A program made the position numbers and the translations under genes. A DNA stretch of 64,000 bases, taken from G965237725 sp965237725. Its GTDB lineage: Bacteria > Pseudomonadota > Gammaproteobacteria > Arenicellales > Poriferihabitantaceae. Each line of letters starts with the position of its first letter. Within the stretch, counting starts at the first letter, position 1. Location of the stretch: NCBI GenBank assembly GCA_965237725.1, contig OZ250151.1, positions 3,224,001 to 3,288,000 of the forward strand, read 5' to 3'. The notes under the pieces are model-generated. The model had not been told where the DNA came from. It searched no databases and saw only the letters and a list, made by a program, of their open reading frames with translations. Positions 16,266 through 24,604 of the stretch are shown here, piece after piece.

Positions 16266-16490
16266 ATGAAAAAGTATGCAATCCTTGCGGTTTTGTTGTT
16301 AGCGCCCGTTCTATCTGCCTGCGCGGTACATGCCAATCCCGGGCACGCTAAAATAATCTGGACCGGCCATGTTGGCATTCACAATCACGGCCATCACCGT
16401 CATAAGCACCGTAAATTCTGGATAAAAGGACACTATAATCATAACCGGCGCTGGATTCCGGGACACTGGAAGGTGATAAAAATACATTGA
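16266..16490 (+). CDS. Small histidine-rich secreted protein or lipoprotein
   Basis: This 74-residue protein has a signal peptide (AILAVLLLAPVLSAC) with lipobox-like LSAC. The mature part is rich in His, Lys and Trp (HNHGHHRHKHRKFW, then RRWIPGHWKVI). The W-x-P-G-H-W element occurs in small envelope proteins with YXWXPGHW-type repeats. Metal binding is plausible from the His content but unproven. It is followed by an ECF sigma operon 85 bp downstream. Confidence 0.7.
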   Translation: MKKYAILAVLLLAPVLSACAVHANPGHAKIIWTGHVGIHNHGHHRHKHRKFWIKGHYNHNRRWIPGHWKVIKIH

Positions 16491-16575
16491 CCGACCTGTT
16501 TGTGAGTTAGGCTGTTGGATAGCTAGCTAATGAATTTATAAACCAAAGGCAACTAAATAAGACAGTATAAAATCT

Positions 16576-17121
16576 GTGCACCCCAAGTTTGACCAATTTC
16601 TTGCCGATGTGCAGCTCAAGGCATTTCACACTGCGCGTTATTCTCTGGGAGATCGGGAACTCGCTATGGACATTGTTCAGGACACTATGGAGCGAATGAT
16701 AAAAAATTATTCGGATAAACCCGAGCAAGAATGGCCGGGATTGTTTTACAGCATACTAAGTAATCGGATTCGAGATGAAATCAGGAAATCGAAATTTAAA
16801 AATTTGTTTGTTCAATTTTCATCACATTTTAATCAGTCCAATGAAGCCGATGTTGAGGAAACTAATTTTCAAGATTATCCAGATAGCAGATCAGCAACCC
16901 CTGAAAAACTACTTGAATGTTCCCAATTGATGCAAAAGATAAAATCAGCACTACTACAATTACCCGAGCGCCAACGACAGGTATTTATGTTGCGGGAACA
17001 GATGCAATACACGGTGTCGGAATGTGCTGAAATACTGGGATGTACCGATGGCACAATTAAGCAGCACCATTATCGGGCAATGAGAAAACTGCAGGATAAA
17101 CTACGCGAGATTTTACTATGA
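16576..17121 (+). CDS. ECF-type RNA polymerase sigma factor
   Basis: The 181-residue protein starts at a GTG. Sigma region 2 is visible (ARYSLGDRELAMDIVQDTMERM, WPGLFYSILSNRIRDEIRK). Region 4 has LPERQRQVFMLREQMQYTVSECAEILGCTDGTIKQHHYRAMRKL, a standard sigma-70 HTH. The linker is long and acidic. The ATG of the next gene overlaps its stop by 4 bp, so the cistrons are coupled. The downstream protein carries a zinc-finger-like anti-sigma N-terminus. Confidence 0.92.
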   Translation: MHPKFDQFLADVQLKAFHTARYSLGDRELAMDIVQDTMERMIKNYSDKPEQEWPGLFYSILSNRIRDEIRKSKFKNLFVQFSSHFNQSNEADVEETNFQDYPDSRSATPEKLLECSQLMQKIKSALLQLPERQRQVFMLREQMQYTVSECAEILGCTDGTIKQHHYRAMRKLQDKLREILL

Positions 17122-17573
17122 ATCAGAGTAAGCATATTAGTGATGATCAATTAGCGAAGTTGCGCGCGGGATTGATTAATAACGACCATGAGGATTACCA
17201 GCTAATTGAGGATCACCTTAAGATCTGCAACGAATGCAGTGATCGCGTTATGCAGCTGGAAAGAATTAGCGATACAGCATTGCCCCAACTTGATGACGCC
17301 TGGCTCAAGGTGCAGCTTGATCAACGACGAAGGGATGCTTACGAAAATGCCAGGAATCGGCCCGGTTGGTTTAAAACCTATGGAAGGGGTGTTGTTGCAC
17401 TGGGTGTTATTTTGGCGATTGGGCAATCAGCTATTGTATTCAATCAGAAATCTAGCGTTGATAGTCAAATTGAAAGTCTTGTGGATGGAGACATTCAGGA
17501 TGAAGAAGAATTGTTTACCGCCATGGAATTCTATATTTGGTTGTCAGAGCAAGATCTGGACGATAAGGGATGA
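17118..17573 (+). CDS. Membrane-anchored anti-sigma factor candidate
   Basis: This 151-residue protein has an N-terminal H-x3-C-x2-C (HLKICNECSDRV, about 33-44) that fits a zinc-binding anti-sigma domain. One transmembrane segment follows (GVVALGVILAIGQSAIVF, about 90-107), then a short acidic tail outside. It overlaps the sigma gene by 4 bp and the next gene by 4 bp. I infer that it holds the sigma factor at the membrane; no family name is certain. Confidence 0.8.
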   Translation: MNQSKHISDDQLAKLRAGLINNDHEDYQLIEDHLKICNECSDRVMQLERISDTALPQLDDAWLKVQLDQRRRDAYENARNRPGWFKTYGRGVVALGVILAIGQSAIVFNQKSSVDSQIESLVDGDIQDEEELFTAMEFYIWLSEQDLDDKG

Positions 17574-17959
17574 GAAAGTTAATCGTCTCTGTTTTTCTGT
17601 GCCTTTGCCTGGTTGGTCAGTTTTGGTCTGGGGCCAGGGCTCAGGATTCGGATTCGACTATTGCCGTGTCAGATATTGCGCAATACGTACCAAAATGGAA
17701 AGACCTTGATCAGGATCAACAAAAAATTCTCCAAAGTTTTAAGAGTCGATTCGATAACTTTGCTCCCCGTAAGCGTTTAAGGCTGATTGCCGGTGCCGAT
17801 AGATTTAAAGACCTGAGCCCAGCCCAACGAAAACAACTTCGAAAGAATATTAAAATATTTAGGCAGTTGCCAAAAGCGCAAAAGAAAATAGTTTGTCGTC
17901 AATATCATAAACAGCACGGCAGCATGCCTCATTTTTGCAAGCGATTGTTGGGGTCTTAA
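17570..17959 (+). CDS. DUF3106-type exported protein
   Basis: This 129-residue protein has a signal peptide (VSVFLCLCLVGQFWSGARAQ). The mature part fits DUF3106: WKDLDQDQQKILQSF, RLIAGADRFKDLSPAQRKQL and FRQLPKAQKKIV, repeating short helix motifs. DUF3106 genes commonly sit after a sigma / anti-sigma pair, as here. The likely place is the periplasm, as a possible signal sensor or partner. The IS6-type relic begins 16 bp after its stop. Confidence 0.82.
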   Translation: MRKLIVSVFLCLCLVGQFWSGARAQDSDSTIAVSDIAQYVPKWKDLDQDQQKILQSFKSRFDNFAPRKRLRLIAGADRFKDLSPAQRKQLRKNIKIFRQLPKAQKKIVCRQYHKQHGSMPHFCKRLLGS

Positions 17960-17975
17960 TACTAAAGGGGCGGTA

Positions 17976-18322
17976 GGTACTGACAAGTTAACTTAAGTTT
18001 GGCGACAATTTCTGGATAAAAACTCAAATATCTACAAAAGATTCCGATTCCCATCGGAAATCATCCAATATCCAATATGCAGTATGGCTCTATTATCGAT
18101 TCAACCTGAGTCATCGAGATATAGAAGATCTACTCGCTAATCGAGGAATTAATGTCACATACGAGGCGATTCGATTGTGGTGTAACCGATTTGGTCCGAA
18201 GTATGCTGCCAGGTTAAAGAGAAAACATCAGGGATATGGCGATACATTTTTCATTGACGAGGTTTTCGTCAAGATAGATGGTAAACAACACTAACTCTGG
18301 CGGGCAGTTGACCAGGACGGAG
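17976..18322 (+). pseudogene. Truncated IS6-family copy
   Basis: The left terminal repeat GGTACTGACAAGTTAAC (17976-17992) is followed by a transposase reading SSNIQYAVWLYYRFNLSHRD and onward to GKQH, a stop (TAA near 18,293), then LWRAVDQDG. It breaks off exactly where the left end of the next complete copy starts. A later copy therefore inserted into or replaced its 3' half. Confidence 0.85.
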
Positions 18323-19095
18323 GGTACTGACAACTTAACTACGGTCAGTAGATAATCAAGGGATGAATATATACAAACGTCATAGATTTCCCTGTGAAAT
18401 CATAAGTTACACAGTCTGGTTGTACTACCGATTCAATCTCAGTCATCGTGATATAGAAGATTTGCTCGCTGAGCGAGGAATAATTGCCAGTTATGAATCA
18501 ATCCGCCGATGGTGCATCAAATTTGGGTCGAAGTATGCCACGCGATTGAAGCGCAAGCACCACGGTTACGGTGATACCTTCTTCATTGACGAAGTGATTG
18601 TGAAGATCGAGGGTAAGCAACATTATTTGTGGCGAGCGGTTGATCAAGACGGTGAGGTCGTGGATGTGTTTCTCCAAAGTCGCAGAGATGGGAATGCTGC
18701 CAATCGGTTCTTTAAGCGACTATTAAAAACACATCGTAGCGAACCAAGGAAAATCGTGACAGATAAATTGAGAAGCTATGGTGTTGCACACCGAGAACTC
18801 ATTCCAGACACTATTCATGATACAGCAAGGTACGCCAACAATCGGGCAGAACTATCGCATCAACCAACCCGAATGAGAGAACGAGGGATGCGACGATTTA
18901 AATCGGCACGCCAGGCTCAACGGTTCTTGAGTGCCCACGCAGCTGTGTTCAACCTATTCAATCTTGGCCGCAATTTAGTTTCTGCTGAGCACTATCGATT
19001 CCTTAGGCGAGATGCGTTTAACCGATGGTCAGAGGCAGCAGCCTGATATTCGACGATAGATTAATCGAGCCCGCAGAAGTTAAGTTGTCAGTACC
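18323..19095 (+). mobile_element. IS6-family insertion sequence, copy 1
   Basis: It is 773 bp, bounded by perfect 17-bp inverted repeats GGTACTGACAACTTAAC and GTTAAGTTGTCAGTACC. It carries one transposase gene. Together with copy 2 (23,505-24,294, same orientation) it brackets two TIR-domain genes, the pseudo-compound layout typical of IS6/IS26-type elements. Confidence 0.9.
18363..19046 (+). CDS. IS6-family transposase
   Basis: This 227-residue protein has the family length. The N-terminal helical region has YRFNLSHRDIEDLLAERGI, the DDE core begins DTFFIDEVIVKI (first Asp), the second Asp lies in IVTDKLRSYG, and the Glu lies in NNRAELSHQPTR. IS6-type GMRRFKSARQAQRFLSAHA follows. The frame is intact. 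The protein is about 70-80% like the copy at 23,545 by eye, so the two copies are not recent duplicates. Confidence 0.92.
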   Translation: MNIYKRHRFPCEIISYTVWLYYRFNLSHRDIEDLLAERGIIASYESIRRWCIKFGSKYATRLKRKHHGYGDTFFIDEVIVKIEGKQHYLWRAVDQDGEVVDVFLQSRRDGNAANRFFKRLLKTHRSEPRKIVTDKLRSYGVAHRELIPDTIHDTARYANNRAELSHQPTRMRERGMRRFKSARQAQRFLSAHAAVFNLFNLGRNLVSAEHYRFLRRDAFNRWSEAAA

Positions 19096-19134
19096 AATTG
19101 GGGAATTGATTATGTTTTGGTTATTAGTCGACAA

Positions 19135-20154
19135 TTAAGAGTGATATCTCAATGTTGCTAACAATTTATCGATACCCTCATCTCGTGATTCCCTCATGTC
19201 TATCCACATTATCGGACTTAAAAATATTGGTAATTTTGGTACTGAATTGGCGCTAGGTAGAATAATAGGAATTACTGGACATTTTCGATTCATAAATTCA
19301 GATAAGAATGCACGAATCTCGAACTCATGCCACGGACCAATTCCGTTTGAACCAACAAACACCGCTGCTGCCTTTATTTCTTCAATCTGCTGCTCTAATG
19401 CTGGTTGCCAAAGCATCCCAGCTGGTATTTGCTCTTCATCAAACCATGTCTTGATACCCAATGATTTCAAGTTATTTACAATTTCACGAACCTCTGGCTT
19501 GTCATCACCATTGTGACAGATAAACAGATCAAAGCTTGTTTCAGATTGTTTATTTTCCAAAAAATGCGGAGAATTAAAATTAGTTATATCTTCTCCCAGC
19601 CTTGAAGCTTGTGAAACCAAATCTAGCAATCCGTCAATATCATTTGACATTTCATCTGAAATCCCAACGGCACTAGATTTTGCTCGGCATTCTGCACAAA
19701 GATAAGCAGATCGCATACCAGAATCAATACCCGTTTTGATCCGCCAGAAATCTTTTAGGCAACCTGTGTTTTCCCTATGCGTTTTTCCTATATTTAAAAG
19801 GTCAGTAATAAGGGAGCCCGCAAAATAAACCAGCCCGTTAGAAATCGGCAAATCTGTCAGGCGATTCCAATCGTTAAACGCGACAATCACCTGATTCTTA
19901 AAACCCTCAAAAAAATAATTGTTATCGTAACCAATCGCCGTGCATAAAATTGCTAAATCAAAATTTTGGGTTTCCTCGACTAATTTGGAATCTAACTTTT
20001 TGTATGTAGCGGGATGACTTATCTGTTTGTCTTCCAATCGAAAAGTCGATTGACCACTAAAAAATTTAATAGTATTACAAACGAAATTTAATTTCTCGAC
20101 TAATGCGTTCGTCTGCAATCCTAAAGAATTATCGGTGTAAATTACGATTCTCAT
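19135..20154 (-). CDS. TIR-domain protein with novel N-terminal domain
   Basis: The protein has 339 residues. The C-terminal TIR domain (about 207-335) runs FDLFICHNGDDKPEVREIV, GIKTWFDEEQIPAGMLW and AAVFVGSNGIGPWHEFEIRAFL, with the likely NADase Glu279 four residues after Trp275. The N-terminal 165 residues are not recognised. They look alpha/beta and end with GCLKDFWRIKTGID followed by MRSAYLCAEC (Cys153, Cys156). The gene sits in the same direction as the 950-aa TIR-STAND gene, 345 bp downstream of it, with both between IS6 copies. I infer a NAD-consuming effector of an antiphage or conflict system; its trigger may be the N-terminal domain. Confidence 0.85.
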   Translation of the reverse strand: MRIVIYTDNSLGLQTNALVEKLNFVCNTIKFFSGQSTFRLEDKQISHPATYKKLDSKLVEETQNFDLAILCTAIGYDNNYFFEGFKNQVIVAFNDWNRLTDLPISNGLVYFAGSLITDLLNIGKTHRENTGCLKDFWRIKTGIDSGMRSAYLCAECRAKSSAVGISDEMSNDIDGLLDLVSQASRLGEDITNFNSPHFLENKQSETSFDLFICHNGDDKPEVREIVNNLKSLGIKTWFDEEQIPAGMLWQPALEQQIEEIKAAAVFVGSNGIGPWHEFEIRAFLSEFMNRKCPVIPIILPSANSVPKLPIFLSPIMWIDMRESRDEGIDKLLATLRYHS

Positions 20155-20458
20155 TTGTGGAATTTAATTTTCCGTAAACATTTTTTGATTATTTGGAACG
20201 GCCGTATTATATACAGGAGTCATATCTGAATTAACTAATTATTACCTCCGAAAGCTGTCAACCTAAATTCACAACATTCAGATTCGATTTTAAGCAATTG
20301 ATTTAATTCCATATTCGCAAGCACGTTTGGTGTTGTATCGTTCACTTGTACCTAAGATTTGGCCATTCGTTGCTTTCAGGTGAAACCGAGGTTTGCCACC
20401 ACGATCTTAGAATAGTTCAAATTTTGCTGCCGTTACTGTTATACATTGTGGTTAAGTA
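20155..20458 (-). promoter_or_regulatory. Leader region of the 339-aa TIR gene
   Basis: There is no gene. A perfect -10 hexamer TATAAT reads on the minus strand at 20206-20211, about 52 bp before the start, without a clear -35. The gene therefore probably has its own promoter rather than depending on the upstream 950-aa gene. Confidence 0.45.
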
Positions 20459-20527
20459 GGCACTAAGACAAGTTAACTCCTGTTGGTGCACAATAAATGT
20501 TACTGACAAGTTAACTTGTCAGTAACA
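20459..20527. repeat. IS6-type end relic and 30-bp perfect palindrome
   Basis: GGCACTAAGACAAGTTAAC at 20459 and the following leader (CTCCTGTTGGTGCA) match the left end of the IS6 element as seen at 23,505. At 20498-20527 a second IS end forms a perfect 30-bp palindrome made of two head-to-head terminal repeats sharing the central GTTAAC. It provides the last eight codons and the stop of the 950-aa TIR-STAND gene. Confidence 0.8.
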
Positions 20528-23352
20528 TCTGGGTGACTGTGACAACACACACGCATTCCAAAACCGCTATATTTCGAGTTTGGGAAATTTCCACCTCTGT
20601 CAGTGCAATTGGTATATTTGGGATCATCGACCCAGGAACCGCCTCGCAGAACGCGTTTTTCGTGAACAGAATCAGGGTATATAGTACGATCGGGATCATC
20701 GTAATCATTGCGGCACCACTCATACACCGTACCTACCATATCAAAAATTCCCGAATTGGTTGCGCCCATGGGATAGACTCCGACAACAGTTGGGCGATAC
20801 AACTCACTTGCGGCGGTATTTGCTCTCCAGGGTTCAGTTGAGGGGTCCCAATTAAATCCCCAAGGATAAGTGTTTTTACTATCACCTCCAGTCGCGGCCA
20901 ATTGCCATTCAAATTCGGTAGGGAGTTGAATGTCCAAATCCAATCGAATTTTTAGCCAATAGCAAAATGCTGAAGCATCGTACCAGCTAATTCTGTCGGC
21001 AGGATAGTTGCCAAACTTTTCTCTGGGTTTTGGGGGTGCGTAGTCCGGCGGAAATTTTGTTGGAGATCCTGATGGAAGATTCCAAGAATCGTTTAAGTAA
21101 CAATTTGAAATGAATGATTCAAACTGTGTGATTGTGACGGGATACTGTGCGATCCAAAATGTTTCAATTCTTCGGGTAATCGATTCCTTAATTTCCGATT
21201 TCGGGTCAGTCGGATCAGTCCGGACATATATCGAGACATTACCTCCTTCGACTTTGCACCAGCTTATATCCGGAGAGCCATCTGATTTCAATCCAACCCC
21301 TGGTCGTGAATCTCCAAATAATGCGAGACGTCGCCCCAAACTAGAGCGAGCTTCGTGACCAAGAGGTAACTGCCATGTCGAGCCGAATCGGCCACTGCCT
21401 GAAATCCCGTCCTCTGTTTCGGCAAACGATGCTAAGTCAATAATTTCATCTAGGTCGGTCGGCCCCATGAAGGCACGCACGATATCCGGATTTCTTGCAC
21501 CTTCCATAGAAACGCCACTATTCCTCACTTCATGCATTGCATCTAAAATTCTTTCTTCTGGCCATCTCAAGCTCTCAGCCTGATTTTCATTGTTCCAATG
21601 TATCGCGGCGTTTTCGATTTGCGTTCGAATCATCAAAGCACGCCGATCTTGGTTCAACCACAATCGAAGTTTGTTCCAAACACGGAATACTGCTTCGTGC
21701 GCAATACATAGTGTTGGTTCGCCTTCTTCAAAATTAGAAATTAGAATGCGTTGTGCTACTAGGCTTTCCAACACAGCCTTGCAGGAAATAGGCATTTGCG
21801 ACCATAGTGCGGTTCGTCTTGTAATCTGTCCCTCTTCACCAACTTTAGCAAGATTGAAAAAGGCTCGGCGTAAATCCAACATTTTTGGATCGCCCGCAGA
21901 TAAGTCACTATAACTGGCATGAAAAAGTACACTTTCGGCAACGTGTTTTATTGCCGCTGAAACACCTGAATACGTTATTTTAGTGCCATCATCCAATTCC
22001 AGGCTCACGGCAGGAAATTGTTCGTGATAGTCTTGCAGTGTGAGTTCAGTTTCTGTGCGTCGGTTTTTATATAATTTCTCTAATGTGAAAGCAAGTAGCG
22101 GGAGAGCATCTTCGTACCTGGTATCTTCTATTAATGTTTGAGTTAGCCCACTGGCAATTTTTACACCGAAGCATTTTGCAGGCTCTTCGATTAGTTCGGC
22201 GAACCGAGATTTAGGCATAGGGTCCAGCGTTAATTTTTCATACCGACTTGCTGAACCTGGAAACAATTGGAATTCGTTAAGAAAGTCAGAGCGCATTGTG
22301 GAAAGGACTATAGTATGACTATCTTCGCGTGAAACCGTTTCCAATAGTAATGTTAGAGCCGGGCAATCGACATTAATTGAATCTGGTGCGTTGGCAGTTC
22401 TAAAAGATTCCTCGAGTTGATCAATTACAACCACAACGAAACCTTCAGGCAATTGATGTGCTATCAAGATTTCACGCCCAAGGTTGCTTAAAAATTTTAC
22501 TGCTTGTTCTAGTTCATACTTGGAGTGTGGTGCAAAATTGAGGTGCGAAAAAAGATGATCTAACTCCATTGTTTTACCGATATTCTTGAGTTCTAGAACT
22601 AAAGACATAGCCAAGCCTTCGAGACTTTTTGCGCCCGAAAATGGTGACAGGATTACATAGGGCGAATTTAATTCTGCGGTCCGATTTTTCCGCCTCAGCC
22701 GTGGCAGTACGCCCGCGCGAACTAAAGATGATTTTCCTGATCCTGAGGCGCCCAAAATTAAGATGAATCCTTTAGCGTTTTTTCGTCTTTTACGATTTAG
22801 AATATCTAATACTTCAATAATTTCTTTGTCTCGCCCAAAAAATACAGCAGCATCTTCCTCCGTGAACGACTCCAGGCCTGGGTAAGGTTTTATAGGTAGC
22901 AAGTGCTCATTTTTGATTCCGATTTGCTCTAGTCCGCGAAATATCCGCCGGCGTACTTCCTTCTCATCTAAATGGTTTATGTCAATGAACTGAGTATCAC
23001 AAAGAAATTCGGGAACCTTCTCATGCTTTCTCTCTTCGGGTTCGTGGGCATCTCGTTTCGCGTTAGGCGGCTCAAGATTTGCAAGTAGTATGATTGGTTT
23101 TCCGTGCTCGCGAGCAATCATGGTCTCAGCTATACACCAAGGTGATTTCAACCAGTTCCGGCTACAAAGTGCAACGATCGCGCGGCTTTTACGTATGTTT
23201 TTCCAGAGTGTCTGCTCCCAATTAGCGCCAGCGGGTATGCCGTTATCTGGGTGTTCACTTAGAAAAATGTCGTGGTAACCTTCTTCCTGCAGCACTTGAT
23301 GCAATTCGCGTGCCCATGCTGTGTCAACGGATCTGTAGCTAATAAAAATCAT
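20500..23352 (-). CDS. TIR-nSTAND ATPase with C-terminal FGE/SUMF1-fold domain
   Basis: The protein has 950 residues. The TIR domain is at 1-140 (MIFISYRSVDTAWARELHQV; likely catalytic Glu76 after SPWCIA). The novel-STAND NTPase starts at YPGLESF (157), with AAVFFGRD, Walker A GASGSGKSSL (201-210), Walker B VVVVIDQLEE (306-315), and later PLLAFTLEKLY and HEAVFRVW. The C-terminal FGE-sulfatase/C-type-lectin-like domain is at about 693-936 (FWIAQYPVTITQF, LPTEFEWQLAATGG, VGTVYEWC, VLRGGSW 901-907, GFGMRV). I infer that the lectin-like domain senses a trigger, STAND oligomerises and TIR destroys NAD. The last eight residues come from an IS palindrome. There is no good ribosome site before the ATG. 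Confidence 0.9.
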   Translation of the reverse strand: MIFISYRSVDTAWARELHQVLQEEGYHDIFLSEHPDNGIPAGANWEQTLWKNIRKSRAIVALCSRNWLKSPWCIAETMIAREHGKPIILLANLEPPNAKRDAHEPEERKHEKVPEFLCDTQFIDINHLDEKEVRRRIFRGLEQIGIKNEHLLPIKPYPGLESFTEEDAAVFFGRDKEIIEVLDILNRKRRKNAKGFILILGASGSGKSSLVRAGVLPRLRRKNRTAELNSPYVILSPFSGAKSLEGLAMSLVLELKNIGKTMELDHLFSHLNFAPHSKYELEQAVKFLSNLGREILIAHQLPEGFVVVVIDQLEESFRTANAPDSINVDCPALTLLLETVSREDSHTIVLSTMRSDFLNEFQLFPGSASRYEKLTLDPMPKSRFAELIEEPAKCFGVKIASGLTQTLIEDTRYEDALPLLAFTLEKLYKNRRTETELTLQDYHEQFPAVSLELDDGTKITYSGVSAAIKHVAESVLFHASYSDLSAGDPKMLDLRRAFFNLAKVGEEGQITRRTALWSQMPISCKAVLESLVAQRILISNFEEGEPTLCIAHEAVFRVWNKLRLWLNQDRRALMIRTQIENAAIHWNNENQAESLRWPEERILDAMHEVRNSGVSMEGARNPDIVRAFMGPTDLDEIIDLASFAETEDGISGSGRFGSTWQLPLGHEARSSLGRRLALFGDSRPGVGLKSDGSPDISWCKVEGGNVSIYVRTDPTDPKSEIKESITRRIETFWIAQYPVTITQFESFISNCYLNDSWNLPSGSPTKFPPDYAPPKPREKFGNYPADRISWYDASAFCYWLKIRLDLDIQLPTEFEWQLAATGGDSKNTYPWGFNWDPSTEPWRANTAASELYRPTVVGVYPMGATNSGIFDMVGTVYEWCRNDYDDPDRTIYPDSVHEKRVLRGGSWVDDPKYTNCTDRGGNFPNSKYSGFGMRVCCHSHPDVTDKLTCQ

Positions 23353-23504
23353 TTGCGTAGTCAGATAATTGGAATGTTAGAAAGAAACAACATACTACGC
23401 TCAATATTATCTATAAACACATATCAAAGCCAGAAAACAAGATGTTGGAACGGTGCTGGAAATTCTAATTTATCTTTCGCTTTTTGTGGCGAAGCACAAT
23501 TAAT

Positions 23505-24294
23505 GGTACTGACAAGTTAACACCTGTTGGTGCAAAATAAATGGATGAATAAATCAACGAACTTATACAAACGTCACCGATTTCCAAGGGATATTATCCA
23601 ATATGCAGTCTGGCTGTATTATCGATTTAATCTGAGTCATCGAGATATCGAAGATTTACTCGCACAAAGGGGAATCGACATCAGCTACGAATCTGTCCGA
23701 TTGTGGTGTAACAAGTTTGGACTCGATTATATCAAACGATTAAAACGTCGGCATCAATGGTTCGGTGATACTTTCTACATAGACGAAGTATTCGTGAAGA
23801 TTCAAGGCAAACAACATTATCTGTGGCGAGCCGTTGACCAGGATGGTGAAGTAATAAACGTGTTTTTACAGAAACGTAGGGATGGCGCGGCAGCCAAGCG
23901 TTTTTTCAGGCGTCTCCTGATCCAACACCAGGCGGAACTCAGGAAGATTGTGACGGACAAATTAAGAAGTTATGGCGTGGCACATCGAGAATTGATTCCG
24001 GAAACGATTCACGACACGTCACAGTACGCTAATAATCGTGCCGAACTTTCGCATCAACCGACCCGGATACGAGAGCGGGGTATGCGAAAGTTCAAATCGA
24101 TGCTTCAGGCCCAACGTTTCTTAAGTGTTCATGCTGTGGTTCAGAATCTGTTTAATCTGGGACGTCATTTAGTATCCGCGAAGATCTATCGATATTTCAG
24201 GTTGCGTGCCTTTGCGTCCTGGAATCATGCTGTGTCGTAAAAGTTTAATATTGAAAGGTATTAAATTAACTTGAATAGTTAACTTGTCAATACC
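23505..24294 (+). mobile_element. IS6-family insertion sequence, copy 2
   Basis: It is 790 bp, from GGTACTGACAAGTTAAC to GTTAACTTGTCAATACC, with one transposase gene. It has the same orientation as copy 1, and the two TIR genes lie between them. It is followed at once by the 3' scrap of yet another copy. Confidence 0.9.
23545..24240 (+). CDS. IS6-family transposase
   Basis: The protein has 231 residues from the ATG at 23545; an out-of-frame ATG lies 4 bp before it and a TTG at 23527 is possible. DDE core: DTFYIDEVFVKI, IVTDKLRSYGVAH and NNRAELSHQPTR are all present. The C-terminus is LFNLGRHLVSAKIYRYFRLRAFASW. The frame is intact, so this copy is probably the active one in the window. Confidence 0.92.
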   Translation: MNKSTNLYKRHRFPRDIIQYAVWLYYRFNLSHRDIEDLLAQRGIDISYESVRLWCNKFGLDYIKRLKRRHQWFGDTFYIDEVFVKIQGKQHYLWRAVDQDGEVINVFLQKRRDGAAAKRFFRRLLIQHQAELRKIVTDKLRSYGVAHRELIPETIHDTSQYANNRAELSHQPTRIRERGMRKFKSMLQAQRFLSVHAVVQNLFNLGRHLVSAKIYRYFRLRAFASWNHAVS

Positions 24295-24416
24295 GTCTGC
24301 TGGCTATTATCGAATTCTCAGACGAAGTGCATTTTCGTCTTGGAATCATGCGGCGGCGGTTTAGTAGATGTATCGTGTTTGATTCGTCTTGCTTTGAAAA
24401 TTAACTTGTCAATACC
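24295..24416 (+). pseudogene. 3' scrap of an IS6-family copy
   Basis: The bases read YYRILRRSAFSSWNHAAAV then stop, the C-terminus of the same transposase family. A right terminal repeat ATTAACTTGTCAATACC follows at 24400-24416. It lies directly against the right end of copy 2. Confidence 0.75.
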
Positions 24417-24604
24417 CCAATAATGTATTAGAACTTGGACCAGTGCCTCGATCTTCATAAGTTCTTAGAAACGAAGTCTCAATAGATGATTGAAGATTTG
24501 GTCGGCCACCGGTAAATATTCCGTACCTCATTGCCACCAATGCGCTCCAGTTTAGTCAATAGACGAGCGCTATTATAAACACTTACGCGGAGCTGAAAAG
24601 TCAA
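24417..24604. other. Leader of the NACHT gene
   Basis: No gene is seen. CGGAG about 12 bases before the GTG at 24605 is a weak ribosome site. Confidence 0.4.

Noticed and set aside
19135..23352. Complete diversity-generating retroelement
   Set aside because: No reverse transcriptase, accessory protein or template repeat is visible; only the FGE-like fold suggests a link.
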